This document shows positions 42,284 to 50,746 of a DNA stretch of 55,341 bases, one piece after another. The position numbers and the translations under genes were made by a program. The notes under the pieces are model-generated. The model did not search any database. It was not told where the DNA came from and saw only the letters and a list, made by a program, of their open reading frames with translations. The stretch is from positions 1-55,341 of the forward strand of contig JAZQZL010000031.1 in NCBI GenBank assembly GCA_045634005.1, written 5' to 3'. Source of the stretch: Flemingiibacterium sp045634005 (GTDB taxonomy: Bacteria > Bacillota > Clostridia > Oscillospirales > CAG-272). How positions within the stretch are numbered: position 1 is the stretch's first letter; the number at the start of each line of letters is the position of its first letter.

Positions 42284-43123
42284 ATGGAAATACTCTACAG
42301 ACAAGGCAAAACCGCGATTTTGCCTTATGGGATCGAGCGTTGCTACATAAAGCATCTGTCATATAAAACCGACCGTGTGTCCACCACAAGAAAGGGACAT
42401 CATCACACGGGATTTGAGATTCACATAATCGAAAGCGGACATCAGGTGTACGAAATCAACGGCAAAGCCGTCACTGTAAATGCAGGTGAAATGCTCGCAG
42501 TATCGCCACTCGTTACACATATCGTCAAACGTGCGGATGAGTCGACGGAAAAGTACGCAATAACCTTCAGCATATCAGAAAGCAGCACGCTTTCCCGCGC
42601 CTGCCAAGCTATCGACTCCCACTTCACAGCAAAGGTCCCGCCCGAGCTTTCTGATAGCCTCTGTTTCATCGAGCGCGAACATGCATCGAATATGCCGCAT
42701 AGCTCCGCAATGATCGAATGCCGTGCCCTTGGGTGTGTATTTGACATACTGCGCCTTATCGGAATCGAAGATAATATTAAAGCCGAGCCGTATCGCGAGG
42801 AGGACGCCCGTCTGATGCTCGCCAAGCAATACATTCGTGACAACGTGCTGCGCCCCGTCACGCTCGGCGAGGTTGCATCCTACTGCTGTATCAGTGAAAA
42901 GCAGCTCACGCGCATATTCAGAAAGTCCGACGGCATCACCGTTACTGAATATATAAGAAAAGAGCGCTGTCTGCACATCGAAAAAATGCTCTCCGAGGGA
43001 GCGCTGTCGCTCCGCGAGATCAGCGAGCTTATGAACTTCAGCAGCGAATATTATTTTAACGCGGTATTCAAAAAGCACGCGGGTATGACACCCGGTGCGT
43101 ACAGAAAGACGATTTTAAAATAA
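42284..43123 (+). CDS. AraC-family transcriptional regulator 2
   Basis: A 279-residue regulator with a cupin-like sensor (HHHTGFEIHIIESGHQVYE, then NAGEMLAVSPLVTHIV, about residues 40-85) and a C-terminal AraC DNA-binding domain (about 180-279) with VTLGEVASYCCISEKQLTRI and SLREISELMNFSSEYYFNAV. GGAGGCG precedes the ATG. Divergent from the lyase/sialidase-fold operon, which it most likely regulates. Similar in layout to AraC regulator 1 but clearly diverged, so the two probably sense different ligands. Confidence 0.9.
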   Translation: MEILYRQGKTAILPYGIERCYIKHLSYKTDRVSTTRKGHHHTGFEIHIIESGHQVYEINGKAVTVNAGEMLAVSPLVTHIVKRADESTEKYAITFSISESSTLSRACQAIDSHFTAKVPPELSDSLCFIEREHASNMPHSSAMIECRALGCVFDILRLIGIEDNIKAEPYREEDARLMLAKQYIRDNVLRPVTLGEVASYCCISEKQLTRIFRKSDGITVTEYIRKERCLHIEKMLSEGALSLREISELMNFSSEYYFNAVFKKHAGMTPGAYRKTILK

Positions 43124-43428
43124 GCGAGTGATGGGAATCGATTACCCACGGTGCCAATCCGCTTCGCGCCTGACTGCACCCGAGAATGCTCCGCATTCTC
43201 GAAGCGGGCTTCTCAAGACCACCGACACGACACACAATAAAAAACGAGAGGACACAATGCTCAGTTCCCTTAAGGACAGTTTCTGAGAATTAAGAATTAC
43301 GAGCATTGCGAAGGCTAAGAAAAATACGAGAACATTTCGGTGTCCTCGTATTTTTCTTTTTTGCACATTTGCAGATTTTCTGTCTTTGTAGTACACTTAA
43401 GGCACCAAATGAAAGGAAGGTGCAATAT
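43124..43428. other. Gene-free junction at the compositional boundary
   Basis: No convincing gene. It contains a 9-pair hairpin CGAGAATGC / GCATTCTCG (43181-43201), and a 10-pair terminator-like hairpin AAAATACGAG / CTCGTATTTT (43321-43354) followed by CTTTTTT. A moderate promoter TTGCAG-17-TACACT at 43369-43397 could serve tnpV. DNA to the right is more A+T-rich than DNA to the left. Confidence 0.5.
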
Positions 43429-43794
43429 ATGGAAAAGTACATTGAACAAAACGGAATCACTTATGAACTCAGAGGCGAGCAATACTACCCTTTGCTTGAA
43501 CTTCCCGAACAGAAAGAGGTCGGCAAATACGGAAGATTGCACCTCGAATATCTCAAAGCGCATCGCAAGGGATACCACACCACGCTTCTTATGGAAGGCA
43601 CTCTCAATCAGCGGCTGTATGAGATCGACGTTGAAGCGAAAACGATGGTTGAAAGCATTACCTCAAGCCTCGCTACCGAAAGAGGTATTGACGAGGATTT
43701 GAAAGCTCGCGATATGCTCCGATGGGTTTCCGAGATGAACAATATCAAGGCGAGTGCCGAGGAAATCGTCTTGCGAGAGGTGGTATACGTATGA
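43429..43794 (+). CDS. tnpV: TnpV-family transposon protein
   Basis: A 121-residue protein of the TnpV type found on mobilisable transposons of Firmicutes. The pattern matches the family: GITYELRGEQYYPLLELPE, GKYGRLHLEYLKAHR, and the ending MLRWVSEMNNIKASAEEIVLRE. AAGGAAGG precedes the ATG; an upstream in-frame start at 43306 would read through the terminator hairpin and is rejected. Its stop overlaps the next start (ATGA). Its biochemical role is not settled; it is used here as a marker of a past mobile-element insertion. Confidence 0.88.
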   Translation: MEKYIEQNGITYELRGEQYYPLLELPEQKEVGKYGRLHLEYLKAHRKGYHTTLLMEGTLNQRLYEIDVEAKTMVESITSSLATERGIDEDLKARDMLRWVSEMNNIKASAEEIVLREVVYV

Positions 43795-44054
43795 ATGTGA
43801 TAAAAGAACTATGGCACGGAAACATAATTCCGCAAGAAGATAGCAGAACCAACTCCAAAGAAATGAAAGAACTGCTCGGCTATATGTCACGCCACCACGA
43901 GGATTTGGAGAAGAGCTTCTCCGATGAGCAGAAAGAGGTGTTTGAAAAGTTCCACGATTGTTGGAGCGAGTATATGAGTTTGGCGGAAGCAGCAATCTTT
44001 GAGTACGCTTTCAAACTTGGTATGCAGATTGCAATTGAAACATTGACCGAATAA
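43791..44054 (+). CDS. Small DUF6809-like protein coupled to tnpV
   Basis: An 87-residue, acidic, helical protein (NVIKELWHGNIIPQED, then EMKELLGYMSRHHEDLEKSF, and a hydrophobic AAIFEYAFKLGMQIAIE end). It resembles small proteins often found next to tnpV in Clostridia, which I recall as DUF6809; the name is from memory. Overlap ATGA with tnpV shows translational coupling. No function is known to me. A hairpin terminator follows. Confidence 0.75.
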   Translation: MNVIKELWHGNIIPQEDSRTNSKEMKELLGYMSRHHEDLEKSFSDEQKEVFEKFHDCWSEYMSLAEAAIFEYAFKLGMQIAIETLTE

Positions 44055-44059
44055 TCAAT

Positions 44060-44092
44060 GGGCTGACGGTTAAATTTCCGTCAGTCCTGTTG
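44060..44092 (+). terminator. Terminator after the tnpV pair
   Basis: Stem GGCTGACGG / CCGTCAGTCC (one G-T) with an A+T loop, weak T-run. Confidence 0.55.
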
Positions 44093-44138
44093 CATCGAAT
44101 CGGTTGTAAAAATTCAAAAAAATATGGTGAAATGAGAA

Positions 44139-44171
44139 AAGAAGCAACGGGCAAAATTGTCGTTGCTTCTT
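44139..44171 (-). terminator. Terminator after antiporter gene 2
   Basis: 9-pair stem GAAGCAACG / CGTTGCTTC, followed on the minus strand by TTTTCTC. Confidence 0.75.
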
Positions 44172-44194
44172 CGATTATATATGGATTGAAGATC

Positions 44195-45496
44195 TTACTG
44201 TTGTTCTTTTTTCGCCTTCAGTGCAAGGTGCTCGTCGCGGGCACTCTTGCGGTCTTCTTCCTTTATGTCTCCTGCTTTAGTAAGAGCCATTTTGGTGAGG
44301 AACGGACCGACGATTTCATAAATTAAGACGGCAAACAGCGTAATGTTACGGACAATAGCGCCATCCGGGCCAAGCTCAACAGCCTTGATCGCCATACCGA
44401 GTGCAACGCCTGCCTGCGGAAGCAAAGTAATACCGAGATACTTCACAATGTTGGGATCAGATTTCGTCATTTTTGCGCTGATATTAGCACCATAGCATTT
44501 GCCGAGAGAACGGGAAATGATATAAACAATACCAACGACTACAACTGCCCACTGGGTGAATACCGAAAGGTCAAGCTCTGCACCGCTGATAACGAAAAAT
44601 AAAATCAGCACGGGCGTTGTCCATCTGTCAGCTCTGTCCATAAGCTCCTCGGAAACCTCGCAAATATTGCAGAACACGGTTCCGAGCATCATGCAGGCAA
44701 GCAATGAGGAAAAACCGATATGTATGCCTCCAACCTCAAATTTCAAGCTGGAGAGCGCAACGGTAAGCATAACAAATGTGACCGAAACCGCCATACGCTT
44801 TGAGCGAGAATGGAAATACTTTTCGCAAAGGGTGAAGAGCAATCCCATCACAAAACCAAGCAATAGCGAGAGAAGAATCTCAAGCAAGGGTTCAAGGATA
44901 ATGGCAAGCGGACTGACACCTGCTGTGCCCATAGATCTTGCGATACCGAAAGAGATCGCAAAAACAATAAGACCGACCGCATCATCAAGAGCAACGACAG
45001 GAAGAAGAACGTCTGTAACCGGTCCCTTAGCCTTGTACTGTTTAACGACCATCAGTGTAGCTGCAGGAGCTGTTGCGGTGGCAACTGATGCAAGAACAAT
45101 GGCCGCAGGAATGGAGAGCGTATCGGACATTGCAAAGTGAAGTGCAATCAAAGCAACGTCAACTACAACTGTTGTGATCAAAGCTTGGAGTATGCCGATA
45201 ACGGTTGCCTGTTTACCGATCTTTTTGAGTTGTGAGAATCTGAACTCGTTGCCCATAGAGAATGCAATAAAGCCAAGAGCGAGGTCGGCAATAAGACCGA
45301 AGCCTTCGATCTGCTCAGAGGTGATTCCGATGCCGGGAATACCGACTGAGCCGAGGACAAACGGTCCAATCAAAACACCGGCAATCAAGTAAGCGGTAAC
45401 TGCGGGTAGCTTTACGAGCTTGGCAAGCCTTGACAAAAGCAGACCTGCAAGCAACGCGACGGATAAGCTCAAAAAGACACTTGCTGTTTGAGTCAT
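44195..45496 (-). CDS. CPA2-type cation/proton antiporter 2
   Basis: A 433-residue paralogue of the antiporter at 31611-32912, with the same architecture (about 12 helices, no nucleotide-binding domain). LVKLPAVTAYLIAGVLIGPF, LLPVVALDDAVGLIVFA and LLPQAGVALGMAIKA align position for position. Codon choice differs: this copy uses more A/T-ending codons, like its neighbours, so it probably arrived separately rather than by local duplication. The start MTQTASVF lies behind GAAGGCG at about 10 bases. It is divergent from the KdpD-like kinase gene, and a ~120-base leader precedes it. Confidence 0.85.
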   Translation of the reverse strand: MTQTASVFLSLSVALLAGLLLSRLAKLVKLPAVTAYLIAGVLIGPFVLGSVGIPGIGITSEQIEGFGLIADLALGFIAFSMGNEFRFSQLKKIGKQATVIGILQALITTVVVDVALIALHFAMSDTLSIPAAIVLASVATATAPAATLMVVKQYKAKGPVTDVLLPVVALDDAVGLIVFAISFGIARSMGTAGVSPLAIILEPLLEILLSLLLGFVMGLLFTLCEKYFHSRSKRMAVSVTFVMLTVALSSLKFEVGGIHIGFSSLLACMMLGTVFCNICEVSEELMDRADRWTTPVLILFFVISGAELDLSVFTQWAVVVVGIVYIISRSLGKCYGANISAKMTKSDPNIVKYLGITLLPQAGVALGMAIKAVELGPDGAIVRNITLFAVLIYEIVGPFLTKMALTKAGDIKEEDRKSARDEHLALKAKKEQQ

Positions 45497-45625
45497 AGAA
45501 AAATACGCCTTCTTTCATATTGATTTTTGAAAACTCAGAGTAGAATCATTCAGTAGCAATGTGAGGGTATTGGCTATGCTCTCAAAAAACTGCCTATGGT
45601 TGAGCTCTTTATTCAACGGCTATAC

Positions 45626-45654
45626 ATTATATCACTTTTCTCACAAAATTTCTA
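45626..45654 (-). promoter_or_regulatory. Extended -10 promoter of antiporter gene 2
   Basis: Minus strand TGATATAAT (TATAAT at 45626-45631), weak -35 TAGAAA at 17 bases. Implies a ~120-base leader (45497-45619) with possible stem-loops, e.g. CTCAA/TTGAG arms. Confidence 0.55.
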
Positions 45655-45731
45655 CACTTTTTCAAAAATAGATTACCCTTTGCCAATTCTTTGCCGTGAT
45701 CTGCTATGAGAAAATAAATGTATCAAGTCGA

Positions 45732-45760
45732 TTGAATTATTCATAGAAATATGGTATAAT
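45732..45760 (+). promoter_or_regulatory. Promoter of the KdpDE-like operon
   Basis: TTGAAT (45732-45737), 17-base spacer ending ATGG, TATAAT (45755-45760). A second TATAAT at 45817-45822, preceded by TGTGA, could be an alternative start. Confidence 0.7.
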
Positions 45761-45849
45761 TAACAAGAATCACGACTTCGCCAAAAGGCTTTGCCGAATC
45801 TTAATCAAGTCTGTGATATAATAGTAGAAAACAAAAGAAGGGGGTTATT

Positions 45850-46923
45850 ATGAACAGAAAAACTAAAAAGCGGATCATTGATATAACGCTTACTGTACTG
45901 ATACTTGCCGCCTCCTTTGGTATCAGCCTATTATTTCAAAAGTTTAAGGTATCCGAACAGATCACAACGCTGTTTGCTTTCTCGGTTTTTCTTATCTCTC
46001 TTATAACTGACGGTTATCTATACGGTGTTATATCCGCCATAGCAAGTGTTTTTATTATTAACTACACCTTTACATATCCATATTTTAATATGGATTTTTC
46101 AGCACCCTCAAGTATCATATCGGCAGTCATTATGCTCATTATTGCCGTTCTGACGAGTGCATTCACGACGAGAATGAAGGAATGGCAGAGAGTTAAGGCA
46201 GAGAGCGAAAAGGAGCGAATGCGAGCGAATTTGCTTCGCGCGGTATCTCACGACCTCCGCACTCCGCTTACAACGATATACGGAGCAAGCTCATCGATAA
46301 TAGAAAACTACGATAAGCTGAACGATAAACAGAAATTGCAAATGGCGAGCGGAATCAAAGAAGATTCCGAGTGGCTGATCCGAATGGTTGAAAATCTGCT
46401 TTCCATTACCCGAATTGACAGCGGTTCGGTGCAGCTTATCAAAACACCGACGGTTCTTGACGAGCTGATCGACTCGGTAATTTTGAAATTCAAAAAGAGA
46501 TATCCCGAACAGCGCGTAGAGCTGGATATTCCAAATGACGTAGTTATAATCCCTATGGATGCAATACTTATTGAGCAGGTCATTATCAATATCCTTGAAA
46601 ACGCGATCCATCACGCAGAAGGCTTTACGAGATTATCGTTACACGTATTCACGATTGAAAATAAGGCGATATTTGAGATAACCGACAACGGTTGTGGAAT
46701 TCCCAGTGAAAAGCTTGATCGTATATTTATGGGATATAACGATAAAGCTGAGGATGCCTCAGATACGCAGTCTCGCAATGCAGGTATCGGTCTTTCGGTT
46801 TGCGCAACGATTGTAAAAGCACACGGCGGTGATATTACTGCCGAAAATGCTAAGGGCGGCGGTGCCGTATTCAGATTTTCACTAACGACGGAGGATGCTT
46901 TGGATGAACAAAAACAAATATAA
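45850..46923 (+). CDS. KdpD-like sensor histidine kinase (lacks KdpD/USP domains)
   Basis: A 357-residue membrane kinase matching the C-terminal half of KdpD. Four helices occupy about residues 8-110 (DUF4118-like). The phosphoacceptor is H134 in AVSHDLRTPLTTIYG. The ATPase domain has NILENAIHHAEG (N box), ITDNGCGIP (G1) and GIGLSVCATIVKAHGG (G2). The large cytosolic N-terminal KdpD and USP domains of canonical KdpD are absent, so signals are probably read through the membrane part. GAAGGGGG precedes the ATG. The response regulator gene overlaps its end by 20 bases. No kdpFABC genes are present. Confidence 0.88.
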   Translation: MNRKTKKRIIDITLTVLILAASFGISLLFQKFKVSEQITTLFAFSVFLISLITDGYLYGVISAIASVFIINYTFTYPYFNMDFSAPSSIISAVIMLIIAVLTSAFTTRMKEWQRVKAESEKERMRANLLRAVSHDLRTPLTTIYGASSSIIENYDKLNDKQKLQMASGIKEDSEWLIRMVENLLSITRIDSGSVQLIKTPTVLDELIDSVILKFKKRYPEQRVELDIPNDVVIIPMDAILIEQVIINILENAIHHAEGFTRLSLHVFTIENKAIFEITDNGCGIPSEKLDRIFMGYNDKAEDASDTQSRNAGIGLSVCATIVKAHGGDITAENAKGGGAVFRFSLTTEDALDEQKQI

Positions 46924-47608
46924 GATCCTTCTCGTAGAGGATGAAGGAAATATACTGAATTTCGTCACGGCTCTCCTTGAAGCCAACGATTATCAGGTAA
47001 TAACAGCAAAAAACTACGAGATGGCAAAAACCATGTATGCTTCCCACATTCCCGATCTTGTTATCCTTGATCTTGGATTACCCGACAAAGACGGAAGCAC
47101 TCTTCTCGGTGACATCAGAACCAAGGATCTTACTCCGGTTATCGTTCTTTCCGCAAGAAGCGAGGAACGCGAAAAGGTGAAAATGCTCGATATGGGTGCA
47201 AACGACTATATTACGAAGCCCTTTGGTTCTGAGGAACTGCTCGCACGTGTAAGAACTGCGCTGAGAAACAGCAGACACAGCGCAAGCGAAGGGCATCTTC
47301 CCGGAAGAAAATTTACCGTAGGAGAACTCGTCATCGACTACGATGCCCGTCAAGTGTATATTGCAGGAGAAGTAATCAAGCTGACACAGACCGAGTATAA
47401 TATCGTTGCATTCTTATCCGAGAATTGCGGAAAAATGATGACGTATGCCGCTATCATTAAGGCGGTATGGAGAGAGCATCCCGATGATGCAAGCATAAAA
47501 AAGCTTCAAGTGAATATGGCAAATATCCGAAAGAAGTTCGGTGCTTATCCCGGCGAGGTAAGCTATATTGCAAACGAACTCGGTGTTGGATACAGAATGA
47601 ATAGTTAG
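46904..47608 (+). CDS. KdpE-like OmpR-family response regulator
   Basis: A 234-residue regulator. The receiver domain (1-120) has the acidic pair ED (12-13), phosphoacceptor D56 in VILDLGLPD, and K in ITKPFGSEEL. The winged-helix DNA-binding domain (about 135-234) includes LTQTEYNIVAFL and the usual GVGYRM end. ATG at 46904 is chosen over 46895, since GGAGG lies 9 bases upstream of the former and abuts the latter. A hairpin follows, but the transporter genes immediately downstream are natural targets. Confidence 0.9.
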   Translation: MNKNKYKILLVEDEGNILNFVTALLEANDYQVITAKNYEMAKTMYASHIPDLVILDLGLPDKDGSTLLGDIRTKDLTPVIVLSARSEEREKVKMLDMGANDYITKPFGSEELLARVRTALRNSRHSASEGHLPGRKFTVGELVIDYDARQVYIAGEVIKLTQTEYNIVAFLSENCGKMMTYAAIIKAVWREHPDDASIKKLQVNMANIRKKFGAYPGEVSYIANELGVGYRMNS

Positions 47609-47611
47609 CCG

Positions 47612-47658
47612 AAAATGCGACAGATGATAGTGAAATATCATACTGTCGCATTTTGTCT
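47612..47658 (+). terminator. Terminator after the response regulator
   Basis: 12-pair stem AAAATGCGACAG / CTGTCGCATTTT, extended by ATGATA / TATCAT, then TTTTG. Confidence 0.85.
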
Positions 47659-47718
47659 TTGCCGCACCTTTGCTAAAAATATGATATTATGTTGTATGAT
47701 GGGTAAAAGTTGGTTCTT

Positions 47719-47728
47719 TATAGCCCAC
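47719..47728 (+). promoter_or_regulatory. TATAGCCCAC element upstream of the Na/Pi gene
   Basis: Nine of ten bases match the TATAGCCCAT half-site found near 35992 and 37620; it lies 25 bases before the transporter start. May be chance. Confidence 0.3.
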
Positions 47729-47752
47729 ATATATCTCTAAAGGAGAATGTTT

Positions 47753-49435
47753 ATGTTAACCGGAAGTGAAATTTTACAGCTTATCGGGAGCCTTATCTGG
47801 CTGCTCGCAGGTGTCGGTGTCTTTATCGTAGGTATGAACTTTATGAGCGATGCGCTTGAAAAGAGCGCAGGCAGCGGAATGAAGAGAATGCTTGAGAAGA
47901 TCAGCAACAACCGCTTTTCAGGTGTTGGAATCGGCGCAGGTGTTACTGCAATTATTCAAAGTTCCTCCGCCACGTCGGTTATGGTCATCGGTCTCGTAAA
48001 TGCCGGAGTTATGACCTTGATGCAAGCAACTCCGATCATTATGGGTGCAAATATCGGTACGACCATCACGGGTGTACTTGTTGCTCTTAAAAACGATTAT
48101 TTCAATATGCTTATGTATCTCTTCGCTTTTGCGGGAGTTATGATGGGCTTCTTCAAAAACGAGAAAATCAAAATTGCAGGTCTGCTTTGTTCGGGTCTTG
48201 GTCTGATATTCGTCGGACTTAACGTAATGAGCAGCGAGCAGGCATTCGGCAACCCTCTCGTTGAAGATCTGTTTACGAACGTATTCAAAACCATTGATTT
48301 TCCGCTTCTCTTGATATTGGTTGGCGTTATTTTTACTGCCTTGATCCAAAGCTCGTCTGCGGCAACCGGTGTCGTTATTACGATGGTTGGTACAGGTGTA
48401 CTTCCGCTTGAGCTTGCGCTGTTCATCGTTCTTGGAGCAAACATTGGTACTTGCGTAACTGCTTTACTTGCATCGGTCGGTGCAAATGCTAACTCCAAGC
48501 GAGTTGCGCTCATACACTTTACGTTTAACGTGATCGGTACGGTGATGTTCACAGCACTGATCTGGATATTCAAAGAGCCAGCCGTGAATTTGCTCGTCTC
48601 TATGTTCCCCGGAAGCGATCCTATGTCGCTTCAGATGCGCGTATCGGTCTTCCACGTTATTTTTAACGTAACAACTACTTGTCTTTTGCTTCCGTTTACG
48701 AAATATCTTGTTAAATACTCTTGCCTTGTTATCAAAGATAAAAAGGCTGATGAAGAAACACTTGCGCTTAAATACGTTGATGATAGACTTCTGTCCACTC
48801 CCCCGATCGCTTTGATGCAGGTCAAAAAGGAAATGGATTACATGCTCAGCTTGGTTGAGGAAAACTCTATATATGCTTTTGTTGCTATGGATAAGGGTTC
48901 CTCTGAGTACAACGAGCGCATACGAAAGAACGAGGAAATTATCGACTTTACCAACGGCGCTCTTACAAAATTCTTAATCAAACTATCCGCAACCGCTTCA
49001 CAAAGTGATGAGCGTATCATCGGCTCGTATTTTCACGTTCTTAATGACCTTGAACGAATTGGTGACCACGCCGAAAACTTCCACGAGATCGGTGTGGAAA
49101 TGATTGAAAAAAGGATTAGCTTCTCAGAAAAGGCTCAAAGCGAGATTTTATCTATGCGTGAGAGCATTATGCAAATGTTCTATATTGCTAAAGATGCATT
49201 TGAGAATTTGAACAAGGATCAGCTGCCGACACTTGCGAAACTGGAGGATGGCGTCGATGTTAAGAAAAAAGCTCTTATCGCCAGCCACTTCGCAAGACTT
49301 GCCGAAGGAAACTGCAATATTGACGTGAGCCCTTATTACTCCTCCGTGGTAGTCGGACTTGAAAGAGTCGCAGACCATCTCGTAAACGTTGGATACAGCA
49401 TCATAAACCCGATTGGTTCTGAAAAAGAAAATTGA
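47753..49435 (+). CDS. Na+/phosphate cotransporter-family protein with PhoU-like domain
   Basis: A 560-residue NptA/YjbB-type transporter. Two QSS repeats are seen: TAIIQSSSATSVMVIG (about 65) and TALIQSSSAATGVVIT (about 200), each within an inverted-repeat membrane half (about residues 1-320). Residues about 345-560 are helical and PhoU-like (DLERIGDHAENF near 430; LERVADHLVNVGYS at the end). The ATG at 47753 has AAGGAG 7 bases upstream; ATG 47747 is too close to it. Probably moves phosphate with Na+. It may be a target of the KdpDE-like system just upstream. Confidence 0.9.
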   Translation: MLTGSEILQLIGSLIWLLAGVGVFIVGMNFMSDALEKSAGSGMKRMLEKISNNRFSGVGIGAGVTAIIQSSSATSVMVIGLVNAGVMTLMQATPIIMGANIGTTITGVLVALKNDYFNMLMYLFAFAGVMMGFFKNEKIKIAGLLCSGLGLIFVGLNVMSSEQAFGNPLVEDLFTNVFKTIDFPLLLILVGVIFTALIQSSSAATGVVITMVGTGVLPLELALFIVLGANIGTCVTALLASVGANANSKRVALIHFTFNVIGTVMFTALIWIFKEPAVNLLVSMFPGSDPMSLQMRVSVFHVIFNVTTTCLLLPFTKYLVKYSCLVIKDKKADEETLALKYVDDRLLSTPPIALMQVKKEMDYMLSLVEENSIYAFVAMDKGSSEYNERIRKNEEIIDFTNGALTKFLIKLSATASQSDERIIGSYFHVLNDLERIGDHAENFHEIGVEMIEKRISFSEKAQSEILSMRESIMQMFYIAKDAFENLNKDQLPTLAKLEDGVDVKKKALIASHFARLAEGNCNIDVSPYYSSVVVGLERVADHLVNVGYSIINPIGSEKEN

Positions 49436-49450
49436 AAGGAAATATAGTAT

Positions 49451-50722
49451 ATGTATATAGCTTTGGCATTGTTTGCAGTAACTTATGTATTGATGCTGGT
49501 ATTCAGCAAGTACAGGCCGTATATCGCACTTGCATCGGCTCTCATTTTTATAGTCTCAGGTATGCTCCCGTTGTCGAGCGTTTTAGGAACGATTGACTTC
49601 AACGTTCTGCTTATGATTGCAGGAACGATGGGAATTGTTGCACTCTTTATAGAAAGCAAAATGCCGGAGCTACTTGCCGACTTGATCATGGAAAAAGTCC
49701 CAAACGTGCAGTGGGCGGCAGTCGCATTGGCTCTCTTTGCGGGCATTATTTCCGCATTCGTGGATAACGTTGCAACAGTTCTCATGATTGCTCCCGTTGC
49801 GCTTGAAATTTGCAAAAAGCTCAAAACCAATCCCGTTCCGTTTATTATAGCAATTGCGGTATCCTCTAATTTGCAAGGCGCGGCAACACTCGTTGGAGAT
49901 ACTACCGCCATCATGCTCGGCTCGGCTCTTGATATGAGCTTCACCGACTTCTTCTGGTATAAGGGCAAGCCCGGTATGTTCTTCGCGGTCGAGCTTGGTG
50001 CAATTCTTTCAGCATTTATTATCGCTTTCCTTTTCAGAAAAGAAAAAGCAGCTATTCCTAAAACAACAGAGCGAACTAAGGTAACAGATTTTGTGCCTTC
50101 TGTGTTGTTGCTTGGCACGATAGTTTTACTGATCGGAGCATCCTTCATTTCTAACAAGCCCGAAATAACCAACGGACTTATTTGCTGTGGATTGATGGTT
50201 GTAGGACTTGTTTATAATTTTCTCAAAAAGAAAAAGATTTCGGCTATCGTTGCACCGTTAAAGGAAATAGATTTCCAAACGATTGGGCTTCTCTTTGGAT
50301 TGTTCATTATGATAGGCGGTATCGCAGAACAAGGCGTTATTGATGCTGCCGCAAACCTTCTTGCAAAAATGGGCGGCGGAAATGTATTTGTGCTTTACAC
50401 CGTCATCGTTTGGGCATCCGTGCTTATTTCTGCATTTATAGATAATATTCCTTATGTTGCGACGATGATCCCCGTTATTGCAGGACTTGCATCCGCATTG
50501 AATGTTGATCCTACGGTACTATACTTCGGACTTCTTTCGGGGGCTACACTTGGAGGAAATTGTACACCGATAGGGGCTTCGGCAAACATCACAGGTATCG
50601 GTATTCTTCGTAAAGAAGGATACACTGTTAAAAATTCCGATTTCTTCAAGATCGGCATTCCGTTCACATTAGCAGCTATCATACCGGCTTACGTTTATTT
50701 GTGGTTGGTGTACGGAATTTGA
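49451..50722 (+). CDS. IT-superfamily (ArsB/NhaD/SLC13-like) permease
   Basis: A 423-residue membrane protein with about 11-12 helices in two repeats, related to the ion transporter superfamily. Repeat signatures are AFVDNVATVLMIAPVAL (about 100) with NLQGAATLVGD (about 140) in the first half, and AFIDNIPYVATMIPVIAG (about 325) with GATLGGNCTPIGASAN (about 365) in the second. The pattern matches NhaD/ArsB-type proteins and dicarboxylate carriers; the ion cannot be assigned. AAAGGAAA precedes the ATG. It is 15 bases after the Na/Pi gene, so the two are co-transcribed. Confidence 0.85.
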   Translation: MYIALALFAVTYVLMLVFSKYRPYIALASALIFIVSGMLPLSSVLGTIDFNVLLMIAGTMGIVALFIESKMPELLADLIMEKVPNVQWAAVALALFAGIISAFVDNVATVLMIAPVALEICKKLKTNPVPFIIAIAVSSNLQGAATLVGDTTAIMLGSALDMSFTDFFWYKGKPGMFFAVELGAILSAFIIAFLFRKEKAAIPKTTERTKVTDFVPSVLLLGTIVLLIGASFISNKPEITNGLICCGLMVVGLVYNFLKKKKISAIVAPLKEIDFQTIGLLFGLFIMIGGIAEQGVIDAAANLLAKMGGGNVFVLYTVIVWASVLISAFIDNIPYVATMIPVIAGLASALNVDPTVLYFGLLSGATLGGNCTPIGASANITGIGILRKEGYTVKNSDFFKIGIPFTLAAIIPAYVYLWLVYGI

Positions 50723-50746
50723 CAATCATGTTTATGGAGAAAAACT

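Noticed and set aside
43124..43320. tRNA-like or attachment-site remnant at the island edge
   Set aside because: The cloverleaf could not be folded by eye and no matching direct repeat was found within the window.
43142..43396. Minus-strand 84-codon frame in the junction before tnpV
   Set aside because: It runs through a terminator hairpin, lacks a ribosome site and shows no domain; treated as non-coding.
45850..47608. Naming the two-component genes kdpD and kdpE
   Set aside because: No kdpFABC is present and the kinase lacks the N-terminal KdpD and USP domains, so only likeness is claimed.
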